From: Hymenobacter terricola
GTDB lineage: Bacteria; Bacteroidota; Bacteroidia; Cytophagales; Hymenobacteraceae
Direction of reading: 5' to 3'
DNA length: 64,000 nt
Assembly: GCF_017921975.2 (NCBI RefSeq)
Contig: NZ_JAGEMO020000013.1
Coordinates: 102,495 to 166,494, forward strand
Shown here: positions 1 through 10,325 of the stretch, piece by piece
Layout of the letters: each line of letters starts with the position of its first letter
Position numbering within the stretch: position 1 is the first letter of the stretch
Program-made: the position numbers and the translations under genes
Notes under the pieces: generated by a model
What the model was told of the DNA's origin: nothing
The model's input: only the letters and a program-made list of their open reading frames with translations
Database searches by the model: none

Positions 1-592
1 ACCGGCCGCGCTTCACGAAGTGCGAATCGATGATGGCCGCCGGCAGCAGGCCCAGGCCGGAACCCATTTTCACGGCTCCTTTGAGCAGCGCATCGGGCAC
101 GGAGCCACCCCGAATCATGAATTGGGACATGGCCATGGCCCCGGCGCTGGTGCCGGCAATCACGAAGTTGGGCTCGGCGTAGTAGCGCTGAATCATGCGG
201 TCGAGAAAGTCGGTTTCACCGAACATTTCGCGCAGCCGCGACTGATTGCCGCCCGAAAACATGACGACGTCGGCCGCCAGCAGGCGCTCCAGGTACTCGG
301 GTTGGCGGGCATCTTCGGGCGTGCGAATGTCCATCACGCCCACGTTCAGGCAGTTGAGCATGGCAAAAGAGCCGGTGTAAATCGGGCCCACTTCCGCCGG
401 AATCATGGAGGCGGTGGTGATGACTTCGATGCGCGGGTCAGTTTTGCCGGTTTCCAGCACAATGCGCTTGAGAATGCCCAACTCGAAAAAATTGAGGTAA
501 TACTTGCGGCGGGTTCGAGGATTGGGGTACGTGCCCTTGTCTTCGTTGCCGCCCACGGCGATGAGTTTGCCGAGAGGAATGATGGTTTTCAA
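1..592 (-). CDS. cphB: Cyanophycinase, 3' end beyond window
   Basis: This is a peptidase family S51 cyanophycinase, which splits the storage polymer cyanophycin (multi-L-arginyl-poly-L-aspartate) into beta-Asp-Arg dipeptides. The 197 visible residues include AVGGNEDKG near the N terminus, FSGGNQSRL, and the nucleophile-elbow motif GTSAGAMAMS with the catalytic serine. I chose the TTG at 592 (TTGAAAACCATC) because coding similarity starts there and no ATG is nearby. The C-terminal part lies left of position 1. The apparent ORF on the opposite strand (20-607) is its shadow. No cyanophycin synthetase is visible in the window. Confidence 0.85.
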   Translation of the reverse strand, partial: MKTIIPLGKLIAVGGNEDKGTYPNPRTRRKYYLNFFELGILKRIVLETGKTDPRIEVITTASMIPAEVGPIYTGSFAMLNCLNVGVMDIRTPEDARQPEYLERLLAADVVMFSGGNQSRLREMFGETDFLDRMIQRYYAEPNFVIAGTSAGAMAMSQFMIRGGSVPDALLKGAVKMGSGLGLLPAAIIDSHFVKRGR

Positions 593-694
593 CGGATAAC
601 GGGATAACTGAGAGAATATAGCAGGGAGGGCCGCACGGCGGCCAGTGGAAGCGAAGCTCCACGCAAAGTTCGGGCCGGACGGCCTATATATACA

Positions 695-2518
695 CTACGT
701 ACGCCCGCTTAATAGCGCGTCGAGTGTGCCGGTGGCCACGGAGTGGTAATTGGGCCGCGCCTCGGTGTAAATATTTCGGGCGCGCTGCAAGCCATTGGGC
801 GCGGCGAGCAGTGCCCGGTAGAGCGGCACCAGAAACTTGCGCCGCCCAATGTGACGCAGAAAATTCTTCAGCGCCGGCTCAGCGGCTTCATAGCCTGCCC
901 GCAGGGTGTGCGGAAACCAGGCCGCCAGAATTTCGGCGTTGCCGGAAGCCGTGAAGTGAAACGTGGCGTCGATGGCGGCCAGCTGCCCGGCGGGCAGGGT
1001 GGGCGGGAGGCCGTGCAGAAAATGCACCCACTCGTGGCTGCTCCAGGCGGCGGTGAGGGGCAGGAGGGCGGCCGGGGCGGCACCGGCCTGTAGCTGCGCC
1101 AGCGTGTGGTCGACCGCCTCGAACCGGCGCGACGTTACGGCGGGTGCGTTGGTGGGAAGGCCAGGGCCGTCGACCCAGGTGGCCAGATTCAGGCGGGCTT
1201 CCAGCCCCGGTTCCTTATCCAACAGCTCGGCGCGGAGGTAGTGCAGAAAGGTGGCCGTGTCCATCGCCTGAAAACTGAAGCGCGCGAAGTACTCCTTTAT
1301 AAAGGTGTCGAGCCGGACCCGGCCGATGAGCGACTCCAGCGTGAGGAGCAGCGCGCAGCCTTTCTCGTAGGCAATTTCCGTCAGGCCCTCGTCGGGGTCG
1401 CGGCCAGCCAGGGCCAGGTGTAAATGGGTGTCGGGGCTGGCCACCCCAATTTCTTCGATGGTGTGGTGCAAGGCGTCGCGGCCCAATACCTGAAGCATGT
1501 CGGCATATTCGCGGCCATACAAATGTTCCATAATGCGCCGCTCAAAATAAACCGTAAACCCTTCGTTGAGCCAGAAATCATTCCACGTTGCATTTGTAAC
1601 GAGGTTGCCTGACCACGAGTGGGCCAGCTCATGCGCTACCAAACTGGTCAGGCTGCGGTCGCCGGCCAGAATGGTTGGTGTTACAAATGTTAATCTTGGG
1701 TTTTCCATTCCGCCGAAGGGAAAGCTGGGCGGCAGCACCAGCAAATCGTACCGGTCCCACCGGTAAGGGCCGTAGAGCTGCTCGGCGGCGGCCACCATGT
1801 TTTCCAGGTCGGCAAACTCGTGGGTGGCGCCGGGCAGCGTGGCCGGCTCGGCATAAATGCCGGTGCGGCTGCTGAGCGGCGCAAACGCCAGGTCGCCCAC
1901 TGCGAGCGCCATGAGGTAGGCCGGAATGGGCTGGGCCATGCGGAAGTGGTACTCGCCGGTGGCGTTGCGCTGCTGCGGGTTCTCGGCGCTCATCAGGGCC
2001 AGCAGGTGAGCGGGCACGCGCACTCGGGCCTCGTAGGTGAAGCGGATGCCCGGCGAGTCCTGGCAAGGCAGCCAGGTGCGCGCCAGAATGGCCTGCGACT
2101 GGGTGAAGAGGAAGGGCTGGGTGCCGGCCGTCTGCGCCGGAGCCAGCCATTGCAGCGCCGCGGCCGCAGGCGCCGTGCGGTAGCTGATGCGCAGGGCCGT
2201 GGTTTCGGCCCCCAGCGCGACGCGCAGGGCCTGGCCTAATATTGGGTTCGCTTCGCCCAACGAATATTCCACGGGGCCGGTCTGGCCGCTTGCGTTAAGT
2301 CCTTCCACCAACTCGATGGCCAGGTCGCGGGTATCGAACACTGCCTCCTGGGCAGCGCCAGGATTGGCCAGGTGCCAGGTGGCGGAGCCGGCCAGGGTCC
2401 GACTGTCGAAATCAACCGTGAGGTCAAGCACCAGGTGGCGCACCCGCACCGGGCTGTTGCCAGCGTGGCTGTGCGGGTCGGCGGGCAAGTTGAACGGCGC
2501 GGCAACGGAAGAAGCCAT
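695..2518 (-). CDS. M1 family aminopeptidase, leukotriene-A4-hydrolase type
   Basis: This is a zinc metallopeptidase of family M1, which removes N-terminal residues from peptides. The order of motifs follows LTA4H: the substrate-binding GGMENP loop, then HELAHSW with the two zinc histidines (first at residue 296), then WLNEG with the third zinc ligand Glu, and a C-terminal helical-repeat domain. The 607-residue length matches the 611 residues of human LTA4H. I prefer the ATG at 2518 because the upstream in-frame start at 2632 adds a 38-residue stretch with no family likeness. No clear signal peptide is seen with this start. Whether it also has epoxide hydrolase activity cannot be told from the sequence. 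Confidence 0.9.
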   Translation of the reverse strand: MASSVAAPFNLPADPHSHAGNSPVRVRHLVLDLTVDFDSRTLAGSATWHLANPGAAQEAVFDTRDLAIELVEGLNASGQTGPVEYSLGEANPILGQALRVALGAETTALRISYRTAPAAAALQWLAPAQTAGTQPFLFTQSQAILARTWLPCQDSPGIRFTYEARVRVPAHLLALMSAENPQQRNATGEYHFRMAQPIPAYLMALAVGDLAFAPLSSRTGIYAEPATLPGATHEFADLENMVAAAEQLYGPYRWDRYDLLVLPPSFPFGGMENPRLTFVTPTILAGDRSLTSLVAHELAHSWSGNLVTNATWNDFWLNEGFTVYFERRIMEHLYGREYADMLQVLGRDALHHTIEEIGVASPDTHLHLALAGRDPDEGLTEIAYEKGCALLLTLESLIGRVRLDTFIKEYFARFSFQAMDTATFLHYLRAELLDKEPGLEARLNLATWVDGPGLPTNAPAVTSRRFEAVDHTLAQLQAGAAPAALLPLTAAWSSHEWVHFLHGLPPTLPAGQLAAIDATFHFTASGNAEILAAWFPHTLRAGYEAAEPALKNFLRHIGRRKFLVPLYRALLAAPNGLQRARNIYTEARPNYHSVATGTLDALLSGRT

Positions 2519-2921
2519 AGGAACAATCAAAAAGGTGTGTGATGTATAAAAAACGATAAGTGCCGGAAGCAAGCAATACGAGGCGGTCTGCCGGTGCCCG
2601 GAAACTCGTTGGAGTGCCCGAAGATTTGTCAAGGGCTTCAGTGTTTACCTCTCCTGGCACGGTAAGCCTGGCCTTAAGACCCGCCGGAAGCCAGCCATCG
2701 GGGCCCATTGCTGCAGCGCAAGTTTTACTGCCGAGCTGCTTGAAGTACGAAATTGGCACGATTCCGGCCGATGCAGCAAAGGCAGTGGCCGGTGGGTGCG
2801 TACTTTGCAGTCAAAGCCGCCCAAAGGTGGCCCGGCGCAACCCCGCCCCCCGCTTCGCAGTAAACCGCCCGGCCTCCGGCGGCTGCCCGAGGCTTTTATT
2901 CCGTTCGCATTCATTCGTTCA

Positions 2922-4661
2922 ATGACTTTTTTATTTCGTTTTACTTTTTTGCTGTGGCTGATGGTCGCGGGGCTCGGCGGCCTCGCGTTGCAGTCGTGCG
3001 GTTCCAATACCGATACTAGTGGCCAGGCGGCCAATGGCAGCCCCGATACTTCGACCACGGCGTTGGCCGGACCACAGCCGCTGCTCGACAGCACCTTCGT
3101 CATCAATGCCATTCGGGCCGAGCCGCGCTTCAAGCCGCAGCTGCTGGCTGCCCGCCGCTTCTACCGCGAGCGAAAATTCCGATTGGGGTGGTTCAAGGAC
3201 CACCAGCCCGTGCCTCAGGTCCAGACGCTGCAAAACATTATTGCGAAAGCTCAGGATGAAGGACTTAATCCTAAAGACTACCAGGTTAAGGACTTTAAAA
3301 AACTATTTGCTGACCTTGACAAGGTGCGGGCCGACTCCGTGCGCCGCAACGCTCTGGAGCGCCAAATCGACGTTGCCCTTACCGGTACCTACCTAAAATG
3401 GGCGTCGGACTATTACCGTGGGGTAGCCAACCCGCGCGATTCCAAGAGCACCTCCTGGCAGGTGAAACCGAATAAAATCAAGCTGAATAAGGCCTTGATG
3501 ACCTTCTTGGGCGAGCGCAAAAGCCGGTACAACTACTACGAGTTTGCCCCGCTGCACCCCGAATACGACCAGCTGAAAAAGGCCCTGGCCACCTACCGCG
3601 CCCAGGAGCGGGCGGGCGGCTGGCCCACCCTGGCAGCCGGACTTACCTTGGCCCCCGGCCAGGCTTCGCCGGCCGTGGCAGCTTTGCGCAAGCGGCTTCT
3701 GGACAGTGCCGGCGGTGCCGCCAGCACGCCACCCACGGCTACGGCATCGCTTGGCAGCCCCGCACCTGTGGCGCAGACCTACGACGCTGAACTGGTGCAA
3801 GCCGTTAAATTATTCCAGCAGGATGCCGGCCTGAAGTCCGATGGCATCGTGCGTGGCGAAACGCTACGCCAGCTCAACGTGCCCATTAGCGCCCGCATCG
3901 ACCAGCTGATTTTGAACATGGAACGCTGGCGCTGGCTGCCCAAGCGCTTCGAGCCAAACTACTTGCTCGTGAACATTCCCGAGTACACGCTGCACGTGGT
4001 TGAGGACAATAAGGAGGCCTTCAACATGCGCGTAATCGTGGGCAAAGTGCTGCACGAAACGCCGGTTTTCAGCGATAAAATGGAGTACGTGGTGCTGGCG
4101 CCTTACTGGAATGTGCCCTTCAGCATCATCGAAAACGAGTTGCGCGACAAACTTGTGGCCGACCCAAACTACCTCGACCGGCTCGATATGGAGGTGGTGA
4201 AAGGCTCGGGGCGCAAAGCCGTGGTGATTGACCCGGCCACCGTCGACTGGGCCAATGTGACTCAGGAAACCTTCAAATACACCCTCCGCCGTCGGCCGGG
4301 CCCGAAGAACGACCTGGGTGATGTGAAGTTTATTTTCCCCAATGCAAACGATATCTACCTCCACGACACGCCCCACGACGAGCTTTTTTCGCAGAGTGCC
4401 CGCAGCTTCAGCCATGGCTGTGTGCGGCTTTCTGAGCCCATTAAACTCGCCACTTACCTGCTGCGTGACAAGCCCGGCTGGGACCAGCAGACCATCCTCG
4501 ACAGCATTGCCACGCACCGCGAGAAGTACATCACGCTCAAACAGAAGCTGCCCGTCTACCTGGTGTATTTCACTGCCTGGGCTGATGCCGCTGGCCACCC
4601 GCACTTCCGCGACGACATCTACGGGCTCGACAAAACCCTGGCTAAAGAATACTTCGATTAA
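2922..4661 (+). CDS. L,D-transpeptidase (YcbB/LdtD type) lipoprotein
   Basis: This is a periplasmic cell-wall cross-linking enzyme that forms 3-3 peptide bridges or anchors proteins to peptidoglycan. The start at 2922 gives a lipoprotein signal (hydrophobic stretch followed by LALQSC, lipid Cys about residue 26). Next come a helical scaffold with a capping-type insert, a peptidoglycan-binding-like segment (AVKLFQQDAGLKSDGIV), and the YkuD catalytic domain with SHGCVRLS; the catalytic Cys is residue 500 of 579. The domain order is that of Bacteroidota YcbB-like proteins. The longer in-frame start at 2796 would bury the signal peptide and is unlikely. Two hairpins follow the stop codon. Confidence 0.92.
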   Translation: MTFLFRFTFLLWLMVAGLGGLALQSCGSNTDTSGQAANGSPDTSTTALAGPQPLLDSTFVINAIRAEPRFKPQLLAARRFYRERKFRLGWFKDHQPVPQVQTLQNIIAKAQDEGLNPKDYQVKDFKKLFADLDKVRADSVRRNALERQIDVALTGTYLKWASDYYRGVANPRDSKSTSWQVKPNKIKLNKALMTFLGERKSRYNYYEFAPLHPEYDQLKKALATYRAQERAGGWPTLAAGLTLAPGQASPAVAALRKRLLDSAGGAASTPPTATASLGSPAPVAQTYDAELVQAVKLFQQDAGLKSDGIVRGETLRQLNVPISARIDQLILNMERWRWLPKRFEPNYLLVNIPEYTLHVVEDNKEAFNMRVIVGKVLHETPVFSDKMEYVVLAPYWNVPFSIIENELRDKLVADPNYLDRLDMEVVKGSGRKAVVIDPATVDWANVTQETFKYTLRRRPGPKNDLGDVKFIFPNANDIYLHDTPHDELFSQSARSFSHGCVRLSEPIKLATYLLRDKPGWDQQTILDSIATHREKYITLKQKLPVYLVYFTAWADAAGHPHFRDDIYGLDKTLAKEYFD

Positions 4662-4681
4662 GCCGGTGCCAGCCCACCGTC

Positions 4682-4722
4682 CGCCAGGCGCAAGCTGAGC
4701 CGCGCTCAGCTTGCGCCTGGCG
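4682..4722. repeat. Perfect-stem hairpin after the transpeptidase gene
   Basis: The sequence CGCCAGGCGCAAGCTGAGC pairs with its reverse complement across a CG centre, so this is a near-continuous palindrome. It directly follows the transpeptidase stop and has no T-tract. It could be a REP-type element or an mRNA-stabilising stem. Confidence 0.6.
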
Positions 4723-4727
4723 AATGA

Positions 4728-4775
4728 CCCCAAAAAAGGCCCGACAGCGATATCGTTGTCGGGCCTTTTTGGGGT
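4728..4775. terminator. Bidirectional rho-independent terminator
   Basis: The stem AAAAAGGCCCGACA...TGTCGGGCCTTTTT is flanked by A-runs on the left and T-runs on the right, so it can end transcription from either side. It closes the L,D-transpeptidase unit. Confidence 0.8.
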
Positions 4776-4841
4776 ATGAGTTTTGACGATTTGCGATTAA
4801 CAATTCTGTTTATCCGTAAGTGAGCGAGAATTGCCCAAGAC

Positions 4842-4892
4842 TGTTTATAATTGTAACAGGTGACACCCAGGCGTATGTGTCAATTGTAAACA
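4842..4892. promoter_or_regulatory. Inverted repeat upstream of the XRE regulator gene
   Basis: Twelve-base arms TGTTTATAATTG and CAATTGTAAACA (one mismatch) are separated by 27 bases and lie about 70 bp upstream of the XRE gene start at 4961. The position and symmetry suit an operator for the product of that gene, but this is inference. Confidence 0.35.
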
Positions 4893-4934
4893 ACCGGGAG
4901 CAGGCAATATTTCCGAATAGTTGAGAATTGCTGC

Positions 4935-4942
4935 TACATTTG
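4935..4942 (+). promoter_or_regulatory. Candidate -7 box (TACATTTG) of the XRE gene
   Basis: The octamer fits the Bacteroidota -7 consensus TANNTTTG and lies 18 bp before the start codon at 4961, which implies a very short leader. No convincing -33 TTG was found at the usual distance. Confidence 0.4.
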
Positions 4943-4960
4943 TAATTATAACGAAATACA

Positions 4961-5635
4961 ATGGTTGAGCGCATTCGGCTGCTTTTGGATACTCGGCAGC
5001 TTACTCCTACCCAATTTGCTGATGCTATCGGCATTGCACGGCCTATTGTAAGCCACATTCTATCGGGCCGCAATAAACCCAGCCTGGAGGTAGTACAGCG
5101 CATTCTGGCAGCCATGCCGGACTTATCAATGCCTTGGCTGCTCAACGGTACCGGCCCAATGCTTGCAGCCACTGCCGGTCCGCCAGCAGTATCTCCGTTA
5201 CTCACGCAAATGGCTGCAAAAGAGGCTGAAACACCTTCGATAGTTCCTGCTTTTAGCCCGGTAGCCCCGGCCCCATCCATTGCCGCCGTGCCTCCGCCCC
5301 GGCGGAGCGGCCCCCCGGTAATCCCGGCAGCGAAACCAGTAGGAGCCATCATACCTACTCCTAAGCAGTTTGTACTGCCGCCTAAGCCTGGTTTCGCGCC
5401 AGTTCCACCGGCTCCTCAATCGCCCGACAGCGCTGAAGTACCCAATGTCCCGGCACCTCAACCTGAAATTGAGGAACAGCCCACACCAGTAGTGCCGGTT
5501 GCTGCCGCGGACGATGTAAAGAGTGCCGTTGCCTTGCCCTCCGCGCCCGCCTTGTTTGTCGGGATTGAGAAGCCCATTCGGCGGATTGTGATTTTCTATC
5601 GGGACGGCTCTTTTGCCGATTACCAGCCCGAGTAG
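4961..5635 (+). CDS. XRE-type HTH protein with proline-rich tail
   Basis: This is a likely DNA-binding regulator of 224 residues. Residues 1-68 form a Cro/C1-type helix-turn-helix (TPTQFADAIGIARPIVSHIL, then SGRNKPSLEVVQRIL) and end in the frequent MPWLLNGTGPM motif. Residues 70-190 are a low-complexity Pro/Ala-rich linker. The last 30 residues (KPIRRIVIFYRDGSFADYQP) look like a small folded segment that may bind a partner or ligand. It has an inverted repeat and a -7-like box upstream, which suggests autoregulation. No neighbour indicates its targets. Confidence 0.8.
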   Translation: MVERIRLLLDTRQLTPTQFADAIGIARPIVSHILSGRNKPSLEVVQRILAAMPDLSMPWLLNGTGPMLAATAGPPAVSPLLTQMAAKEAETPSIVPAFSPVAPAPSIAAVPPPRRSGPPVIPAAKPVGAIIPTPKQFVLPPKPGFAPVPPAPQSPDSAEVPNVPAPQPEIEEQPTPVVPVAAADDVKSAVALPSAPALFVGIEKPIRRIVIFYRDGSFADYQPE

Positions 5636-6601
5636 CGAAACGCGTCCACTACCTCCTCTTTGCTTAGGCGGAGGGCACCCGGCCGCTATGGCACAATGCG
5701 TACTACTGTGCGGTGAGGACATCGTGGCAAAAGCCATGCACCGATTAAAGCTGGCCTGGCTACCCAGCCGGGCGCTCATCTGAATGGGTAATTCAGTTCC
5801 GTACACCGCTCTGCTTTGGGTTGTCTCCTGAGGATACGAAGAGTTACTGGTGTTGGTGGTACAACACCAGCGGTAATCTAAGCTGGTCATGGATAATGCA
5901 ATTTGTCATGCTGCCCATACGCCGGGAAGTGCCCTGGTATCCAAGCGTGACATCGTTAGCAGAAAAGATATGGAAAACCTATATACAATTTTATCCTATG
6001 CTAATTTTCGTGGGCTTATCCCTGCTGTTTTATTAGTTGCTGATTTAATGTTATAAGGTTATAGCTTTCAGGTAGTTTTGTACAACTAATGAAAGTTTTG
6101 GATTACGAAAAAAACAGAGCGATTGTCGCGGTTTAATGCGGATGGTTTGTGTTATACCTTTCTAACGTAATGAGCGTGGTCTTCGACATATGCGGTAGTT
6201 GCGAAACGGTGATGTGCTAATGTAATTGACTAAAGTATAGCTGGTAAAAATCTTAATATGCCGCAACGTCCAGGTGGCCCGATACTAAACTTTTGAGTGG
6301 TGAATTACCTTGCCAGAACGGATACTGCGGGCTACATTGGGCAATGCTTTAAAGTGCGTTGGCTGCTTGTAGTACGGTTTGATGCGCTATGACATTCTGC
6401 TCCGTATAGTGCGCAAGCAATGGCAATGGTCAAGCGGCCTGTTATCATATGTAAATGAGTGAGAGGAGTGCGGCGGTCTGGCAAAAAGACGGGAGCTGGC
6501 AGGGCCGTTCGCCTGTATGGAACCGTTAAATTTGAGCAAGGGAAGCGCTGGAAACAGCGGTTGCGGTTGTTCGTTTGGCGGCGGCAGGCTACCTTCGTGG
6601 C
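5636..6601. other. 965-bp stretch without a supported gene
   Basis: The left half is GC-rich and the right half AT-rich. Only short open frames occur: a 31-codon frame from 5688, and 71 codons at 5821-6036 with a tryptophan-rich, unconvincing translation. I recognise no RNA gene, repeat or mobile element here. The composition change near 6040 and the broken short frames suggest decayed sequence. Confidence 0.4.
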
Positions 6602-6787
6602 ATGAAACTGACCCGCACGAATCTTTGGTTGGCCGCCGCTGCGGCAACGCTCCTGACGGCCTCTTGTGCCCAGGCCCCCGATGCCGCTGAAGCTGAGAAG
6701 AACCCATCGGCCGACGCCGCCTACAAGCGTGACCATCGGGCCGAAGGCTACCGCGAAGCCCAGCGCTCCAACGTCACCCGCAACTAA
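6602..6787 (+). CDS. Small lipoprotein, unknown function
   Basis: This 61-residue protein has a signal peptide ending in LLTASC, so the lipid-modified Cys is about residue 20, followed by a short, charged, Ala/Glu-rich mature part. The ATG at 6602 is chosen because it begins the signal peptide (MKLTRTNLWLA). It stands alone and is closed by a strong terminator 60 bp downstream. I do not recognise the family. Confidence 0.65.
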   Translation: MKLTRTNLWLAAAAATLLTASCAQAPDAAEAEKNPSADAAYKRDHRAEGYREAQRSNVTRN

Positions 6788-6845
6788 TTCAATCCGGTTT
6801 CAACGGCTGGCCGCGAATTGAGCCTTCCGTTTTACTGACAAAATA

Positions 6846-6877
6846 AAGCCCCCACCAAATTCTTGGTGGGGGCTTTT
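6846..6877. terminator. Rho-independent terminator
   Basis: The stem AAGCCCCCACCAA...TTGGTGGGGGCTT is followed by further Ts on the plus strand. It ends the small lipoprotein gene and may also serve the minus-strand gene at 6925. Confidence 0.8.
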
Positions 6878-6924
6878 TGCATAGCGCCTCGGTTAGCTAG
6901 AGCAATGCTGCCCGATAAGGCGGG

Positions 6925-7413
6925 CTAGCCCACCGCGACCAGCACCGGCGTGGGTACTGGGGCTGCGTCGAAGTTTGGCAGGCTGATGCCGGCCAGCAGG
7001 TCGCGCTCCAACAGGTCGGCCCAGGTGTGGAGGTAGAGCAACACGTCGTCGCGCTGGTTATGGCGGAGGGCGTTACGGCGCTCGAAAGGGATAGCGGCTC
7101 GGATGCCGGGGGCGGAGATGCGTTCGAGGTGGGTGAGGTCGGCGCGGGAGAAACCAAGAGCCAGCATTTCATCAATGGTCTGGTCGATGGGCAGGCCGCT
7201 GGTGGGACAGTAGTCAATTATTTGACGCTCCCAGTCGCCGTAGCGCTGCATGGCGCGGGCGTGGATTTCGGCCTTGGTGAGGCGCGTCACGGTTTGGGCA
7301 AGGTGGCCGCAGTTGCAACTGCCCATGTGGCCCCACTGGTAGGGCGCTTGGGTAGCGAGGCGTTGGGCCGTGTCGCGCAGGGCCTGGATAATGGGGAGCG
7401 TGGGCTGAGCCAT
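6925..7413 (-). CDS. Conserved hypothetical protein, 162 aa
   Basis: This soluble protein has no signal peptide and probably many helices. Near the N terminus it has GHMGSCNCGHLAQTVT, a Cys-X-Cys pair next to histidines that could bind a metal. The middle has CPTSGLPIDQTIDEML and a charged segment, and the C terminus is helical (LYLHTWADLLERDLL). It lies between two terminators as its own unit. I recognise no function. Confidence 0.65.
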   Translation of the reverse strand: MAQPTLPIIQALRDTAQRLATQAPYQWGHMGSCNCGHLAQTVTRLTKAEIHARAMQRYGDWERQIIDYCPTSGLPIDQTIDEMLALGFSRADLTHLERISAPGIRAAIPFERRNALRHNQRDDVLLYLHTWADLLERDLLAGISLPNFDAAPVPTPVLVAVG

Positions 7414-7447
7414 AGGGAGCGAAGGGTGTTTCGCGGAAAAAGCAAGT

Positions 7448-7513
7448 AATCAGGCTTAAAAAGCAGCAGCCCCGAAAAAAGTTTTCCGGGGCTGCTGCTT
7501 TTTAAGCCTGATT
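7448..7513. terminator. Long bidirectional terminator hairpin
   Basis: Arms of about 31 bases starting AATCAGGCTTAAAAAGCAGC pair almost perfectly around a short AAGT loop. It lies between the 5' end of the hypothetical gene at 7413 and the 3' end of the helicase gene at 7577, so it most likely ends the helicase mRNA. Confidence 0.75.
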
Positions 7514-7576
7514 AGGCGTCGCCTGAAAAGACTGTCTTGCTGTGTTTACCAGAGCGCGACGTTCTGCGAAGCCTGT

Positions 7577-9091
<1,515 letters not shown>

Positions 9092-9170
9092 GTTGAGTAG
9101 TAAGTATTGAGTACCGGGTAATAAGTACTTGGTGCCGTAGTAAAATGTTGATAGACATTGGTCTGCCAAA
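9092..9170. repeat. Degenerate tandem repeat before the helicase start
   Basis: On the minus strand the words CAAGTACTTATTACCCGGTA and CTCAATACTTACTACTC follow each other as imperfect copies of a GTACTTANTAC-like unit just before the ATG. This creates a false N-terminal extension rich in Tyr and Leu. Confidence 0.4.
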
Positions 9171-9411
9171 CGAGTGGTTCAGCCTATGGGGTTGCATAGG
9201 CTAGCATGGCCACGCCGGACGGTGCCAGGCGTGGGCGGGGTTGGCGGCTCGTCGGAGGCCGTCAGATTCCCTGAATGAAGAGAAGTTGGGGTGAGGTGCG
9301 CTTACTTCGCGGAGGCAGCCGAGGCGCGGGGCTTTGCCCAACGCAGCCGGGCAGCGGGCTGCTCCGACGGCGGCCCTGGTTTCAACAAAGGTACAACACA
9401 GCAACCCGAAC

Positions 9412-9924
9412 ATGCAGATTATCGAGCGCAGCCGCGTTTTCAACGGCCATTACAAAGTCAACCAACTAATCGTTCAGGATGGCGACGTGCAACTCAAGCG
9501 CGAGCAGTTCGCACCCGGCAAGGCCGTGGCCGCGCTGGTCTACGACACGGCCCGCCAAGTGTACGTCCTCACCCGCCAGTTCCGCATCGGCCCGGAAATG
9601 GAGATTCTGGAAATCGCCGCCGGCATGATTGACGCCGACGAAACGCCGGAAACGGCTGTGCGCCGCGAGATTCACGAAGAGCTGGGCTACGAAATTGATA
9701 AGCTGGAGGAAATCGTGGCCATGTGGCCCTCACCGGGCACCAGCTCGGAGGTCATCACCATCTATTACGCCGAGGTAAGCCACAAAACCGGCGAAGGCGG
9801 CGGGCTGGTTGAGGAAAACGAGAAGATTGAAATGCTGGACTTTACCTGGGAAGCGCTGGTAGCTGAGCCGCTACGCGATGCCAAGACGGTGATTGCTGTG
9901 CAATGGGCGCGGCTGCGGCGGTAA
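9412..9924 (+). CDS. Nudix hydrolase, ADP-ribose pyrophosphatase type
   Basis: This enzyme hydrolyses nucleoside-diphosphate-linked substrates, probably ADP-ribose to AMP and ribose-5-phosphate, in the cytoplasm. The Nudix box is intact: a Gly in GMIDADETPE, then REIHEELGYE with the metal-binding Glu residues. The preceding beta strand RQVYVLTRQFRIGPEM and the following SSEVITIYYAEVS fit the ADPRase/NudF subgroup. The start at 9412 (MQIIERSRVF) is the family start; the upstream frame has no likeness. Length is 170 residues. Confidence 0.85.
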   Translation: MQIIERSRVFNGHYKVNQLIVQDGDVQLKREQFAPGKAVAALVYDTARQVYVLTRQFRIGPEMEILEIAAGMIDADETPETAVRREIHEELGYEIDKLEEIVAMWPSPGTSSEVITIYYAEVSHKTGEGGGLVEENEKIEMLDFTWEALVAEPLRDAKTVIAVQWARLRR

Positions 9925-9930
9925 AATAAA

Positions 9931-10258
9931 TTGCATTTTAAGTTTTACTATGGAAAAATTGACACTGCCTGGCGTTTTGAGCTACTTGACTATTCCCTTT
10001 CGCACAGCATTCTGCTATACAGAAAAATGGAATGGGTAGGTGAAGCTCATTTTAATACGGATATTTTTCTCATTGACTTTCTATATCAAAGCGCCTACCA
10101 AGTTGTATAACGTAACGATTAAGCAAGGTTAAAAAAAAGACTGTGCTTATATAAGTGATAAAATTGACAAGAGCCATTATGCCATCCCAATTTCTCCTGA
10201 AAGTGTTTACGTGAAATACCACGGAGGAAAAAGTACTACGTCGGTGCTAGAGCATTAA
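9931..10258 (+). pseudogene. Frameshifted remnant of an unknown AT-rich gene
   Basis: Protein-like sequence runs on in two frames. From 9931 to 10110 the frame reads 59 residues including YYGKIDTAWRFELLDYSLSH. At about 10106 it continues in the +1 frame (YNVTIKQG), hits a TAA at 10130 beside a run of eight As, and continues in that same frame to a TAA at 10256 with ISDKIDKSHYAIPIS and VYVKYHGGKS. The AT-rich composition and unusual residues differ from the flanks. I read this as one small gene broken by a frameshift and a stop; its function is unknown. Confidence 0.4.
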
Positions 10259-10325
10259 CCGTAATTAACAACAATTATAAAGACGGCGAAACAAGTATTG
10301 GCCTTAAAAGAAGCTAAATTGAAGT

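Noticed and set aside
20..607. 195-codon plus-strand ORF
   Set aside because: It is the antisense frame of the cyanophycinase gene, whose motifs (GTSAGA, GGNQSR) are clear on the minus strand.
5198..5890. 230-codon minus-strand ORF opposite the XRE regulator
   Set aside because: It overlaps the real gene's Pro-rich linker, and its translation is low-complexity with no family likeness.
5821..6036. 71-codon plus-strand ORF rich in Trp
   Set aside because: The translation is implausible, no promoter or partner is evident, and it sits in apparently decayed sequence.
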